Part shown: positions 15,773 through 24,711 of the stretch, piece by piece
Numbering within the stretch: position 1 is the stretch's first letter
Layout: each line of letters begins with the position of its first letter
NCBI GenBank assembly: GCA_011523565.1
Contig: WTGL01000173.1
Coordinates: 1-50,101 of the forward strand
Source: Acidobacteriota bacterium
GTDB lineage: Bacteria > Acidobacteriota > Thermoanaerobaculia > Multivoradales > Multivoraceae
Direction: 5' to 3'
Length of the DNA: 50,101 bases
The notes under the pieces: model-generated
Told to the model about the DNA's origin: nothing
The model's input: the letters and a program-made list of their open reading frames with translations, nothing else
Databases searched by the model: none
Made by a program: the position numbers and the translations under genes

Positions 15773-16293
15773 GGCCTGTCACCCTTCGTTCCCGTAGCGC
15801 GCGCGTCCTCCCCGCCTCCAACCACTGGCGGCATGAACAGAACCAGGGGCCGGGCGACGTAGGCGAGGCGGCCTTCACCCGCCACGCGCACCCTGACCTC
15901 GCGCACCAGCAGCGTGCCGCCGCGCCGGCGCTGCACGTCGGCGAGCCGCACGCTGGCCTCGAGCCGGGCTCCGGCCGGCACCGGGCTGATGAACCGGACA
16001 CGGTCCAGGCCGTAGTTCGTCGCGTTGCCGTAGCTCGTCACCTCGAAGTCGCCGCCGCCCGGGAGGTCGGGGAACAGGCTCAGCGTGAGCATGCCGTGGG
16101 CGATCGGCTGGCCGAACGGACTCTCCTGCCGCGACCGCTCGACATCGACGTGGATCCAGTTGCGGTCGCCGGAGAGCTCCGCGAACGAGTCGATCATTGC
16201 CTGGCTTACCTCCACCGGTTCGCTCCAGGGGCCGAAGTCGTCGCTGATCTCGGCGCGCAGGGCCTCGACGTCGTCGAAGCGGATCGTCTTCAC
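15769..16293 (-). CDS. MaoC-like (R)-specific enoyl-CoA hydratase
   Basis: 174 residues with a single hot-dog fold. The hydratase motif is intact: LSGDRNWIHVD with Asp43 and His48 as the catalytic pair, followed by PFGQPIAHGMLTLSL. Proteins of this kind add water to trans-2-enoyl-CoA to form (3R)-hydroxyacyl-CoA. The gene sits tightly between two partners, with ATGA overlaps on both sides (DUF3604 copy 3 before it, MFS after it), so all three are likely translated in a coupled way. The product fits the (R)-specific SDR encoded at 9022-9870. FAS1-type dehydratase use or a nodulation NodN-like role is possible but less likely. Confidence 0.87.
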   Translation of the reverse strand: MKTIRFDDVEALRAEISDDFGPWSEPVEVSQAMIDSFAELSGDRNWIHVDVERSRQESPFGQPIAHGMLTLSLFPDLPGGGDFEVTSYGNATNYGLDRVRFISPVPAGARLEASVRLADVQRRRGGTLLVREVRVRVAGEGRLAYVARPLVLFMPPVVGGGEDARATGTKGDRP

Positions 16294-18950
16294 TGTCCGC
16301 CTCCGCCGGCTCGTTGCGGGGTCGCGGCGCGCTCGCCGACCCAGAAGGGACTCGACCAGGCCTGGCCGCCGTCGAGCTGGGTCACGCGGACGTAGTAGTA
16401 GTCGCCCGGGGCCGCAGGTTCCATGTCGAGGTAGTCGAAGACGCGGTCGAGAGGCGCATCGGGTTCGACGACCTGCAGGGTGAGGCGGTCCGTGTGCTCG
16501 CCGAACGGAACTTCGTGTTCGAGCCGGTTGTCCCGGAGACCGCCCAACCCGAGTTCGATGCGGGTGCCGGGGATGTCCATCGCCGGCCGCTCGTGGCCCT
16601 GGCCGAGGCCGTACTCGCGCGCGGACTCGAGTTCGACCTCGATCCGGGTAGAGGCGGTTGCGCCCTCCAGGTCCAGGAGAATCGTGTCGGCGCGGCCGCG
16701 GGTGCGGATGTCGAAGCGAAGGACCCCGGCTTCTCCGGTCTCGATCCAGTCCAGCACGCGGTTGTCCAGGCCCACCGGGACCACGCCGAGGACCTGTGCG
16801 CCGCTCACCCGCAGCGTGCCGCGCCAGATGCGATAGGGGCGGGGATTGTCGACCCTGTCTGGTGTGAACACCTCGGATGAGGACTCGAATCCGAGTTGCA
16901 GCCAGGACCGGTCGCGCAGCGGCGCCGACAGGTAGCTGCGGCTGAACGCCACCTCGCCGTTCCTGATCACCTCGATGCGGTCGATGGGCGAGGTGCCCGA
17001 GACCCGGACCGCCAGTCGACGTTCGTCGTTATCGGACTGCCGGGTCCCCATGGGATGACCGTTCAGATCGGCGTCGAGCAGGATGCGCGGGCCGGAAACC
17101 GCGTAGACGGAGCGCTGCCGGAGGGCATCGAAGATCGCGTCGGGCGTCTTCTCGGGCGCGAGCGCCGCAGCCAGTCCGGGTACGCCGATGAGCGATGCCT
17201 GGAAGTGGCCCTGGGGCGCCCCGGGCTTGGCGCGATGGTCGTCGGAAGCCCCCAGGAAGCCGACTTCGAAGCCGTTCCTGAGGAACATGTTGCCGTACCA
17301 CTCGAAGGTGCCGTGCTCGCTGTAGATCTCGACGACGCGTTCGAGTTCGCCGTCGCTGCGGGTCCAGTCGCCCGCGGAGTGTGCGTGGGGAATGACCAGC
17401 ACGTCGTTGGGGTCGCTGGCGGCGCGGAGACCCTCCCAGAGCAGGGGCAAGCGGTGGGCCTCCTGCACCGGCACGCGCTCCCGGTCTGGAGTGCGGAAGA
17501 GCACGTTGTGGTGGCCGCCGCGCTTTCGGGTCGGTGTCCATTCGTAGCCCAGGAAAGCCACCGCGCGACCCGCCTCCGTCGTGCGGCGCGTCATCTCCTG
17601 CAACTGGTTCCACTCGTGGTCGTCGAGCCAGAAGTCGTGTTCGGACAGGGTCAGGAAGTCGAGGCGCGCGTCCTCGACGCCGTAGCGGAAGTACGCGGCG
17701 GGTGATCCCTGCCCCTCGGCGAAGCCGGTGTGGCCGTGGGTCTCGCCCCAGAGGATCCTCCGCTCGGGGTCGACTTCGACCCAGACGGGATTGCTGGTTG
17801 CTTCGAGGGCGCCGTCGCCCGAGCGCACGACGAAGCGGTAGGTGCCGGGTGCTTCGATCGTCAGGCCGCCGGCGATGGCGACGGCCTGAGCGGGCTGCTC
17901 GATGTTTGCCACGACGTCTCCCTCCAGGAGGACCTCGTATCCCGGCAGGGTTCCGGTGGCGCGGTTGAACGCCGCGTCCTCGCTTCGAATGGTCAAGTCG
18001 AAGGCCTCGCCCACCGCGACCACCGACGGGGCCAGCACCCGCACGCCTTCGACCGGCCCGCCGATCACCCGGAGGGGGGGCCACTCTGGCGTCAACCAGT
18101 TCCCGTTGCCCTGGAGGTCGATGTAGAGGGGCAGGAGCAGCGCGTCGGTCTCGAAGGCCTGGACGCCGATGCCCTCCGAACCGCCGGAGCGGTCGCCGTA
18201 GGTCACGGTGATCGTGTCGCCGGATTCGAGCGGGGCGCCGGCCAGCAGGAAGGCCGGCGTCGGCTTCGGGAAGCGCTGCGATCCGTGGGGTCCCACGAGG
18301 GGCACCATGACCGGTTCGAGCCGCGCGCCGGGCCTCGAGGTCCGGGCGGTCAGGTAGTTGGGCGCTGCCGGATCCTGGTTCTGGAAGTCGTTGACATCCG
18401 CCAGCCACTGGCGTCCGGCAAGGACGCCGCCGCCGATCTCCATCGGCATGTTGCCGACCTCGTAAGTGAGCTCCACGGTGGCCTTCGAACCGGCGAGCAG
18501 CGGCTCCTCCGGCATGACCCTGAGGACGCCGATCGCGCCGGGGTCTTCGTCCTTGATCTGCAACTCTCCGAGATAGCGGTCGATGTAGGGGACGTAGTCC
18601 TCGACGGTGTTGAGTTCTACGTCGGCGACCAGCCGCACGTCCGGCGGCGAGCCGTCCGCCTCCGCCCAGCGCATGACCGCCGTGTCGAGGGCGAAGTTCA
18701 CCGGCAGCGGGCCGCCCGTCAGGGAGTACGCGTTCGCCCACTCCCACAGGATGTCCACGCGCTCGTACACGTTGGCCGAAGTCGTGGGCTCGGCGGCACG
18801 GTCCAGCTTGAGTTGCTCTACGCGCGCACGGAGCTCGGGCGTGAGGTAGTCGTCTCCGGCCGGAGGTTCGGCCGTGCAGCCCGGCAGCAGGACGGCGATC
18901 AGACCGGCCTGCAGGGGGGCCGGGATCCGGAGGGTCCGGCTGCTGTTCAT
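16290..18950 (-). CDS. DUF3604 family lipoprotein, copy 3
   Basis: 886 residues with a clear lipobox (LLPGC). The same three-part layout as copies 1 and 2: N-terminal beta-rich region (YEVGNMPMEIGGGV, TVTYGDRSGG), DUF3604 core with LWGETHGHTGFAEGQG (H405), LSEHDFWLDDHEW, IPHAHSAGDW and GASDDHRAKPG, and the end QLDGGQAWSSPFWVG. The four metal-ligand motifs are intact, so it should be an active metalloenzyme; the reaction is not known. Its stop overlaps the MaoC start by four bases. It is divergent from the sulfatase at 19007 across a 56-base gap. Three alike copies within 12.5 kb point to local duplication followed by pairing with different CoA genes. Confidence 0.87.
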   Translation of the reverse strand: MNSSRTLRIPAPLQAGLIAVLLPGCTAEPPAGDDYLTPELRARVEQLKLDRAAEPTTSANVYERVDILWEWANAYSLTGGPLPVNFALDTAVMRWAEADGSPPDVRLVADVELNTVEDYVPYIDRYLGELQIKDEDPGAIGVLRVMPEEPLLAGSKATVELTYEVGNMPMEIGGGVLAGRQWLADVNDFQNQDPAAPNYLTARTSRPGARLEPVMVPLVGPHGSQRFPKPTPAFLLAGAPLESGDTITVTYGDRSGGSEGIGVQAFETDALLLPLYIDLQGNGNWLTPEWPPLRVIGGPVEGVRVLAPSVVAVGEAFDLTIRSEDAAFNRATGTLPGYEVLLEGDVVANIEQPAQAVAIAGGLTIEAPGTYRFVVRSGDGALEATSNPVWVEVDPERRILWGETHGHTGFAEGQGSPAAYFRYGVEDARLDFLTLSEHDFWLDDHEWNQLQEMTRRTTEAGRAVAFLGYEWTPTRKRGGHHNVLFRTPDRERVPVQEAHRLPLLWEGLRAASDPNDVLVIPHAHSAGDWTRSDGELERVVEIYSEHGTFEWYGNMFLRNGFEVGFLGASDDHRAKPGAPQGHFQASLIGVPGLAAALAPEKTPDAIFDALRQRSVYAVSGPRILLDADLNGHPMGTRQSDNDERRLAVRVSGTSPIDRIEVIRNGEVAFSRSYLSAPLRDRSWLQLGFESSSEVFTPDRVDNPRPYRIWRGTLRVSGAQVLGVVPVGLDNRVLDWIETGEAGVLRFDIRTRGRADTILLDLEGATASTRIEVELESAREYGLGQGHERPAMDIPGTRIELGLGGLRDNRLEHEVPFGEHTDRLTLQVVEPDAPLDRVFDYLDMEPAAPGDYYYVRVTQLDGGQAWSSPFWVGERAATPQRAGGGGQ

Positions 18951-19006
18951 GGGTGTGCGCTAGTGTAGCCCCACAGTTATCCAAGTGCGGAAGGGGGATA
19001 TGAGAG

Positions 19007-20503
19007 ATGTCCCGAACCACGCGACGCGAGTTCCTCACGGGTTCGCTGGCGACCGGCGTACTGTCCGCGACCGCCGGCTGCCGCCCCCAGGAGCCGGCGG
19101 CCGAGCCGCCCTCGCGGCCGAACATCCTGTTCCTGTTCTCGGATCAGCACCGCTGGGACTGGACCCCGGCGAACCCGGACATTCCCGTGCCGATGCCGCA
19201 TCTCGAGGCGCTGGCGGCACGCGGACTGACGGTCGAACGCGCCTACTGCGCGGCCCCGGTCTGCGGTCCGTCCCGCGCCTGTCTGGCGTTCGGTCGCGAG
19301 TACGACGACTGCGGCGTGCCGACGAACCGCGTGAGCCTGCCGCTCGACCGGGAGACGTTCTACGGCCGGCTCCGCGACGCCGGCTACCACAGCCTTGGCT
19401 GCGGCAAGCTGGACCTGGCTGCCGGCGCTCTGTACGCGATCATCGAGAAGCCCGTGCAGTCCGACCAGCCGGTCGGTCTCGGCCTGGACGGACGCCGGTT
19501 CACGGAGCAGTGGGGGTTCACCGACGCGATCAACAACGCGGGCAAGGGAGCGGGGGCGTTGATCTACCTCACCGACCCCGTCGGTCCCAAGGACTCCTAC
19601 TACGCCTACCTTGAAGGTCTCGACCCGGCGCAGGGACGCCTCTGCGCGGAGGACATGGTCGAACGCCGCTCGCCGGAGACGGTCCAGCAGTGGGGGAAGA
19701 CGCACCTTTCGCCCCTCGGTGAAGCCGCATACCTGGACAACTGGATCGGCGACAACGGCATGTCGCTGCTGGACGGCGTTCCGGGTGGGGAGCCGTGGTT
19801 CCTGATCGTCAACTTCGCCGGCCCGCATCCGCCGATGGACATCACCCCTCGAATGGAGCGCCTCTACCGGGGACCGGATCGGATGATCGACGGTTTTCCA
19901 CAGCCGCGCGGCTACGACGGACCGTGGGATGCGGACCATCACATCCGCATTCGCCAGAACTACGCGGCGATGATCGAGAACATCGATCGCTGGATCGGCC
20001 GGTTCGTCGAGCGTCTCGAAGAACGCGGCGAGCTGGACAACACGATCATCGTTTACTCGAGCGATCACGGCGAGATGCTCGGAGACCGCTCGCGCTGGGG
20101 CAAGCAGTTGCCGTTCGACGCCTCGTCCCGCGTACCCCTCGTCATCGCGGGTCCCGGCGTGGCGCCGGGGCGCAGCACCGACGCGATGGTGAGCCTGATC
20201 GACCTTACGGCGACCTTCCTCGATGTGGGAGAAGCGGCGACTCCCGAGGACATGGACGGCATCTCGCTGCGCCCGTTGCTGGCGGGGGAGACCGACCGCC
20301 ATCGCGGGTACATGCTGTCGGGCCTCTACGAGTGGCGGATGGTCTACGACGGCCGCTACAAGCTGATCACCGGCTTCGAGGGGAAGGAACTCCTGTACGA
20401 CCTGGAGAACGATCCCTGGGAGGAGGTCGATCTCGGCCCTGACCATCCTCGGCGGAGCGAGCTCGAGGCGATGTTGCGCGCGGGCAGCTACCGGGTGGTT
20501 TAG
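19007..20503 (+). CDS. Type I sulfatase, Tat-exported lipoprotein
   Basis: 498 residues. The N-terminus has a twin-arginine motif (TRREFLTG) and a lipobox-like TAGC, so it is likely folded in the cytoplasm, exported by Tat and lipid-anchored. The sulfatase core starts at PNILFLFSDQHRWDW (metal Asp). Cys86 in APVCGPSRA is the C-x-P-S-R site that a formylglycine-generating enzyme converts to the catalytic residue. YSSDHGEMLGDRSRWGK supplies further metal and sulfate-binding residues. The family hydrolyses sulfate esters; phosphonate monoester hydrolases are related. Substrate unknown. A GGGGGA ribosome site lies 9-10 bases upstream of ATG 19007. The next gene on the strand is a TonB-dependent receptor, a common pairing for uptake of sulfated compounds. 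Confidence 0.9.
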   Translation: MSRTTRREFLTGSLATGVLSATAGCRPQEPAAEPPSRPNILFLFSDQHRWDWTPANPDIPVPMPHLEALAARGLTVERAYCAAPVCGPSRACLAFGREYDDCGVPTNRVSLPLDRETFYGRLRDAGYHSLGCGKLDLAAGALYAIIEKPVQSDQPVGLGLDGRRFTEQWGFTDAINNAGKGAGALIYLTDPVGPKDSYYAYLEGLDPAQGRLCAEDMVERRSPETVQQWGKTHLSPLGEAAYLDNWIGDNGMSLLDGVPGGEPWFLIVNFAGPHPPMDITPRMERLYRGPDRMIDGFPQPRGYDGPWDADHHIRIRQNYAAMIENIDRWIGRFVERLEERGELDNTIIVYSSDHGEMLGDRSRWGKQLPFDASSRVPLVIAGPGVAPGRSTDAMVSLIDLTATFLDVGEAATPEDMDGISLRPLLAGETDRHRGYMLSGLYEWRMVYDGRYKLITGFEGKELLYDLENDPWEEVDLGPDHPRRSELEAMLRAGSYRVV

Positions 20504-20664
20504 GCAAGCTCCGTTCACGGACCCCGGCTAACATGCGGGAGGGGATCTGCGCAGGGCCTCGGGAGCCGAGCGCCGGGTGTGATCCCATCGGTGTTGGTGT
20601 TTCCAACTGCGTTAGCATAGAGTCCTCAGTAGCAACCCACCAACGACAGCTCGGAGGAGCACCC

Positions 20665-23382
20665 ATGAAGGACCGCAGATCTCACCCGTGGCCTTGGATC
20701 CTCGCAGTCGTCCTCTGCTGCCCCCTGACGCTCTGGGCGGACGGTGTCCAGACCGGAACGGTCGACGGTGTCGTTCGCGACAACGCCGGCGCTCAGGTGC
20801 CGGGCGCTACCGTGACCCTCAGCGGCGACCGGGGCGACATGACGGTCATCACCGACGCGGAAGGGGCCTTCCGTTTCCTGTTGGTGGCGCCCGGCTCGTA
20901 CCGGGTGAGTGCCAACCTGGAGGGCATGGGCATGTCCGAAGCCGCGGTGCAGGTCGAAGCCGGCGGCCGGCGGACGCTCGACATGACCCTGATCTCGGCG
21001 ACGGAGGAGACGATCACGGTGGTCTCGGACGCGGTGACCGTCGACAAGTATGCCGTGGGCCTGTCGGCGAGTCTCGAAGCCGAGCTGGCCGAGCAGTTGA
21101 GCTTCAAGGGCCGCAACTACCAGTCCTCGATCGAGGCGCTTCCGGGTGTGGTCCATGACGCCGTGTCCCGCTTCCAGGGTGACCTCAAGTTCGCCGTCAA
21201 CGGCGGGCAGGACGTGGAAACCGCCGGGTTCGTGGACGGCGTGGACATCAGCTTCATGCGCTTCGGCGGCAGCCCGCGTGCCATGCTGCCCTCGAGTTCC
21301 CTTGAGGAAGTCAAGCTGGAGGACGCGGGCTTCGGCACGGAGTTCGGCCGGGTGGTCGGCGGCGTGACGAACGCGGTCATCAAGACCGGCACCAACGAGT
21401 TCCACGGCCTGGGGCTCTGGATCCCGCAGAGCCAGAAGTGGAAGGCGACCAGCGACGTCGCTCCCGGACACCCCCGCTCGAGCGACATCGAGAACAGCTA
21501 CGAGGCGAACATCGGCGGCTACCTGAGGCGCGACAAGGCCTGGTTCTTCGCCGCGCACTCGAAGCAGAACACGAACAGTCTCGACATTCTCGCCGACCGC
21601 ACCCTGACGGACATTAGCTTCAAGGCCGAGGTGGCGACGCTCAAGCTCAGCTTCCAGCCGAGCGAACGCCACTACTTCACGCTGACCGGAGTCGACAGTC
21701 CGATCGCCAAGAACCACGCCAACTTCTCGACAGGCGACCAGTACGCGATCTGCAAGTGCGACCTGCCGGGCGAGTTCTTCGCCGGTACCTGGGGGGCGAC
21801 GATCGGTTCGGCGTCCTTCCTGGAGTTCAAGATCGCGTCGCAGGAGAACACGGTTCTGCGGGGAGTCGCGGTCAGACGCACGCCGGCGGCGGGCGCGGAC
21901 TCCCACAGCCCCCTGGGCAACAGCTTCTCGTACGAGGACCGGGGCTCGCGGATCCGCTACAACGCGATCGGCCAGGCGGCCGGCGAAGGGCACGTGACGA
22001 TTCCGAGGGAGCAGGCGAACGTCGCGTTCAGCACCTTCCGCGGCGATCACCAGTTCAAGTTCGGGGTGGACTACCAGGACATCGAGACGGAGTTCCTGAA
22101 CGTGATCGGCCACCGGTTCTTCGGCATCGGCTACAACCCGAACCTTCCGGGTGGCTTCGCGCGGCCCCAGTTCCTGAACGTCTACGACGACGCGGCTCCG
22201 ACGACCAACACGGACAAGATCCTCTCGGTCTATGCCGACGACCGGTTCGCGGCGTCGGACAGGTGGAACCTCTACTACGGACTCCGCCTGGACAGCCAGA
22301 CGCAGAACAACGACGTCGGCATCGAGATCAACGACTGGACGAATGTCGCGCCGCGGCTGGCCGCGAACTACGACTTCCGGAACGACGGCAGGCTGGTGCT
22401 CAAGATGAACCTGGGGCGCTACTACCAGACCATCATGGCGGACCTGATCACCCGCGAATTCGGCACTCTGCCCAATGGCCGCAATCTGTTCAACCAGTAC
22501 AACTGGAATCCGGCGACACAGCGCTACGACCGCTTTGCGCGGCGGGGGACGCCGGCGAATCCGAACGAGGTGCAGCCTGTCGATCCGTACTACAAGGACG
22601 AGTTCACGCTTGGCATCGCCGCTCAGATGGGCGAGGTCTGGCTGTTCGAGGCGACCGGCATCTTCTGGGAACTCGACGACCTGTACCTGGCCACGCATCA
22701 GTTCGACGCGGCCGGACGCATCTTCCGCGAGGTCCGGAACCGCGACGACGCCTTCCGCGAATACGAGGGCCTGCGCCTGACGCTGCGCCGGGGCATGCGC
22801 AACAACTGGACGATGCAGGCGAACTACACCTGGTCGAACAGCAACGGCAACAACTTCGGGCGCAACGACAACGTCGTGCTCTTCGACGACGACCTGGGGG
22901 AGGGGCTCGGCGGCATCGAACTCGGCACCGGCGCCACGAACGCGACCACCGTCTTCCGGGAGGGCCGGGGGTTCATGGACCGCACCCACAACCTGAACGT
23001 CGTCGCGTTGCGGAACGTCGTCCTGGGCCGGCACAACATCTCGCTCGGGGTCTACTACGGCTTCCGCAGCGGCGAGCGCTGGGGCTTGCGTCGGCCGACG
23101 CGGCTGCGGCATCCGGTCAGCGGCGCGACGATCAACACGAGTGCCTACCGCGAACCGCGGGACACCAACCAGCTTGAGGACACGCATACTCTGAACCTGA
23201 CCGGGATGTGGGATTTCCCCCTCGGGGGCGGGATCAACGGCAGGTTCGGCGTCGAGCTGGTCAACATCACGAACGAGCAGGAGATCATCGGCATCAACCG
23301 GGCCAATGGCCGCCAGATCCCGGGAACGGCTGCTCTGCAATCGCCGCGCGAGGTGCGGCTGCAGGCCGGCATCCGCTTCTGA
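20665..23382 (+). CDS. TonB-dependent receptor, Oar-like with carboxypeptidase-regulatory N-domain
   Basis: 905 residues from ATG 20665, which has GGAGGAG six to eight bases upstream; longer frames lack a signal. The signal peptide (WILAVVLCCPLTLWA) is followed by a carboxypeptidase-regulatory-like beta-sandwich (GTVDGVVRDNAGAQVPGATV to about residue 115), then a plug (about 130-240, with FAVNGGQDVETAGFVDGVD and the VVGGVTNAVIKTGTNEFHG end) and an outer-membrane barrel ending in RLQAGIRF with a terminal Phe. This is the Oar/SusC-like layout very frequent in Acidobacteriota. It would import or bind a large substrate with TonB energy. It follows the sulfatase by 161 bases, where no strong promoter was recognised, though a GTTGG/CCAAC inverted repeat is at 20593-20607. 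Confidence 0.88.
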   Translation: MKDRRSHPWPWILAVVLCCPLTLWADGVQTGTVDGVVRDNAGAQVPGATVTLSGDRGDMTVITDAEGAFRFLLVAPGSYRVSANLEGMGMSEAAVQVEAGGRRTLDMTLISATEETITVVSDAVTVDKYAVGLSASLEAELAEQLSFKGRNYQSSIEALPGVVHDAVSRFQGDLKFAVNGGQDVETAGFVDGVDISFMRFGGSPRAMLPSSSLEEVKLEDAGFGTEFGRVVGGVTNAVIKTGTNEFHGLGLWIPQSQKWKATSDVAPGHPRSSDIENSYEANIGGYLRRDKAWFFAAHSKQNTNSLDILADRTLTDISFKAEVATLKLSFQPSERHYFTLTGVDSPIAKNHANFSTGDQYAICKCDLPGEFFAGTWGATIGSASFLEFKIASQENTVLRGVAVRRTPAAGADSHSPLGNSFSYEDRGSRIRYNAIGQAAGEGHVTIPREQANVAFSTFRGDHQFKFGVDYQDIETEFLNVIGHRFFGIGYNPNLPGGFARPQFLNVYDDAAPTTNTDKILSVYADDRFAASDRWNLYYGLRLDSQTQNNDVGIEINDWTNVAPRLAANYDFRNDGRLVLKMNLGRYYQTIMADLITREFGTLPNGRNLFNQYNWNPATQRYDRFARRGTPANPNEVQPVDPYYKDEFTLGIAAQMGEVWLFEATGIFWELDDLYLATHQFDAAGRIFREVRNRDDAFREYEGLRLTLRRGMRNNWTMQANYTWSNSNGNNFGRNDNVVLFDDDLGEGLGGIELGTGATNATTVFREGRGFMDRTHNLNVVALRNVVLGRHNISLGVYYGFRSGERWGLRRPTRLRHPVSGATINTSAYREPRDTNQLEDTHTLNLTGMWDFPLGGGINGRFGVELVNITNEQEIIGINRANGRQIPGTAALQSPREVRLQAGIRF

Positions 23383-23422
23383 GTCGGACTCTTCCGGAGG
23401 AACGAGCCTGCCGGTCCTGCGG

Positions 23423-24601
23423 TCAGGCCCAGGGCGGTGCGCCGTGGGGATCCCGGCACAGGCGGCGGGCCACCACCATGCGGTGGACTTCGTCCGGCCC
23501 GTCGTAGATCCGGGCGTAGCGCGCCTCGCGGTACATGTGCTCCAGGGGCGTGTCGCCGGTGACCCCGAGGGCGCCGTGGACCTGGATGGCGCGGTCGATC
23601 ACGTTGTGGAGCATGCGCGCGCCCCAGAACTTGATCAGGGAGATCTCCACCCGAGCTTCGCCTCCCTGATCGAGCACCTGAGCCGCGTTCAGGGTCATCA
23701 TCCTGGCCGCCTGGATTTCGGCTGCCGATTCCGCGATGAAGCGCTGGATCTCTCCCTTCTCGGAGAGCATCGATCCGTGGGCCCAGCGGCTCGAGGCCCG
23801 TTCGCACATCAGCTCGAAGGCTCTCTGGGCCTGTCCCAGCCATCTCATGCAGTGAAAGATCCGGCCCGGCCCCAGACGCTTCTGAGCGATCACGAATCCC
23901 TCGCCACGGTTGCCCAGCAGGTTGGCCCTGGGCACGCGCACGTTCTCGAGTCGGACCTCGCAGTGGCCGCTGCGGACGTTGCCCATGGTCGGGATGACCC
24001 GCACGATGTTGTAGCCGGGCGTGTCGGTGGGAACGATGATCGAAGAGAACTTCGCGTAGCGGTCCGCATCGGGCTCGGTGATGCAGAAGACGGTGGTGAA
24101 GGCGGCGATGTCGGCGCTGGAGGTGAACCACTTGTGGCCGTTGATCACCCAGTCGTCGCCGTCGAGGACGGCGGTCGTCTGCATCAGGGTCGGGTCCGAA
24201 CCCGCGACGTCGGGCTCGGTCAGGCCGACCGAGGGGTACATGTCGCCGGCCACCAGGGGCTTCAGGAAGCGCTCCCGCTGCTCGTCGCTGGCGTACAGGT
24301 TCAGCATGATCGAGTCCTGCATCGAGACGCTGCCGACGCAGACTTGGCCCCAGTACGAGCGGCCGATGATCTCGTTCAGATAGACGAAGGGCATGAAGCC
24401 GAGGCCGCCGCCGCCCAGTTCGGTCGGATGGCCGATGGCCCAGAGCCCCTGGCGCTTGGCCTCGGCCTTGAGGCGCGTGAAGGTCGGGCCGGTCGGGTCA
24501 TACTCCGACGCCAGCGCCGCCTCTTCGGGGATCACGTAGTCGTTGATGAAGGTGCGGAACCGCTGTCGGAGTTCGCGTACTTCGTCGGTCAGACCGTACA
24601 T
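23423..24601 (-). CDS. Acyl-CoA dehydrogenase, ACAD10/11-like
   Basis: 392 residues covering the full acyl-CoA dehydrogenase fold. FAD and substrate motifs are visible (GLTEPDVAGSDPT, INGHKWFTSSAD, QVHGALGVTGDTPLE). Near the C-terminus the active-site region reads IYDGPDEVHRMVVARR, where short/medium-chain enzymes have IYEGT with the catalytic Glu; the DGPDEVH form with Asp is that of the ACAD10/11 group. These act on branched, long or hydroxylated acyl-CoAs. AGGAG lies 8 bases before ATG 24601. It is divergent from the hydratase operon at 24712 with 110 bases between, so the alpha,beta-dehydrogenation and hydration steps probably share a control region. It is convergent with the receptor gene. 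Confidence 0.9.
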   Translation of the reverse strand: MYGLTDEVRELRQRFRTFINDYVIPEEAALASEYDPTGPTFTRLKAEAKRQGLWAIGHPTELGGGGLGFMPFVYLNEIIGRSYWGQVCVGSVSMQDSIMLNLYASDEQRERFLKPLVAGDMYPSVGLTEPDVAGSDPTLMQTTAVLDGDDWVINGHKWFTSSADIAAFTTVFCITEPDADRYAKFSSIIVPTDTPGYNIVRVIPTMGNVRSGHCEVRLENVRVPRANLLGNRGEGFVIAQKRLGPGRIFHCMRWLGQAQRAFELMCERASSRWAHGSMLSEKGEIQRFIAESAAEIQAARMMTLNAAQVLDQGGEARVEISLIKFWGARMLHNVIDRAIQVHGALGVTGDTPLEHMYREARYARIYDGPDEVHRMVVARRLCRDPHGAPPWA

Positions 24602-24711
24602 GGGGTGGTCTCCTGCGTTCCGACTCGTGCCGGGATGAGGTGGAAGGGGCCTCGCGGGGGGTTGTTATGGTAGTCGAACCGATCAGGGAAGCCGCCGCCA
24701 CGGAGGAGCAG

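Noticed and set aside
9022-18950. Transposon or genomic island as the cause of the repeated DUF3604 genes
   Set aside because: No transposase, integrase, terminal repeats, tRNA gene or clear shift in composition was seen near the copies.
20593-20622. Promoter with GTTGG/CCAAC repeat before the receptor gene
   Set aside because: The best -35/-10 pair (TTGGTG and ATAGAG) is too poor to support a call, and the 5-bp arms are short.
20626-23340. A 904-residue open frame antisense to the TonB-dependent receptor
   Set aside because: It has no domain, an Arg/Val/Glu-rich shadow composition and no ribosome site. Long antisense frames are expected opposite GC-rich genes.
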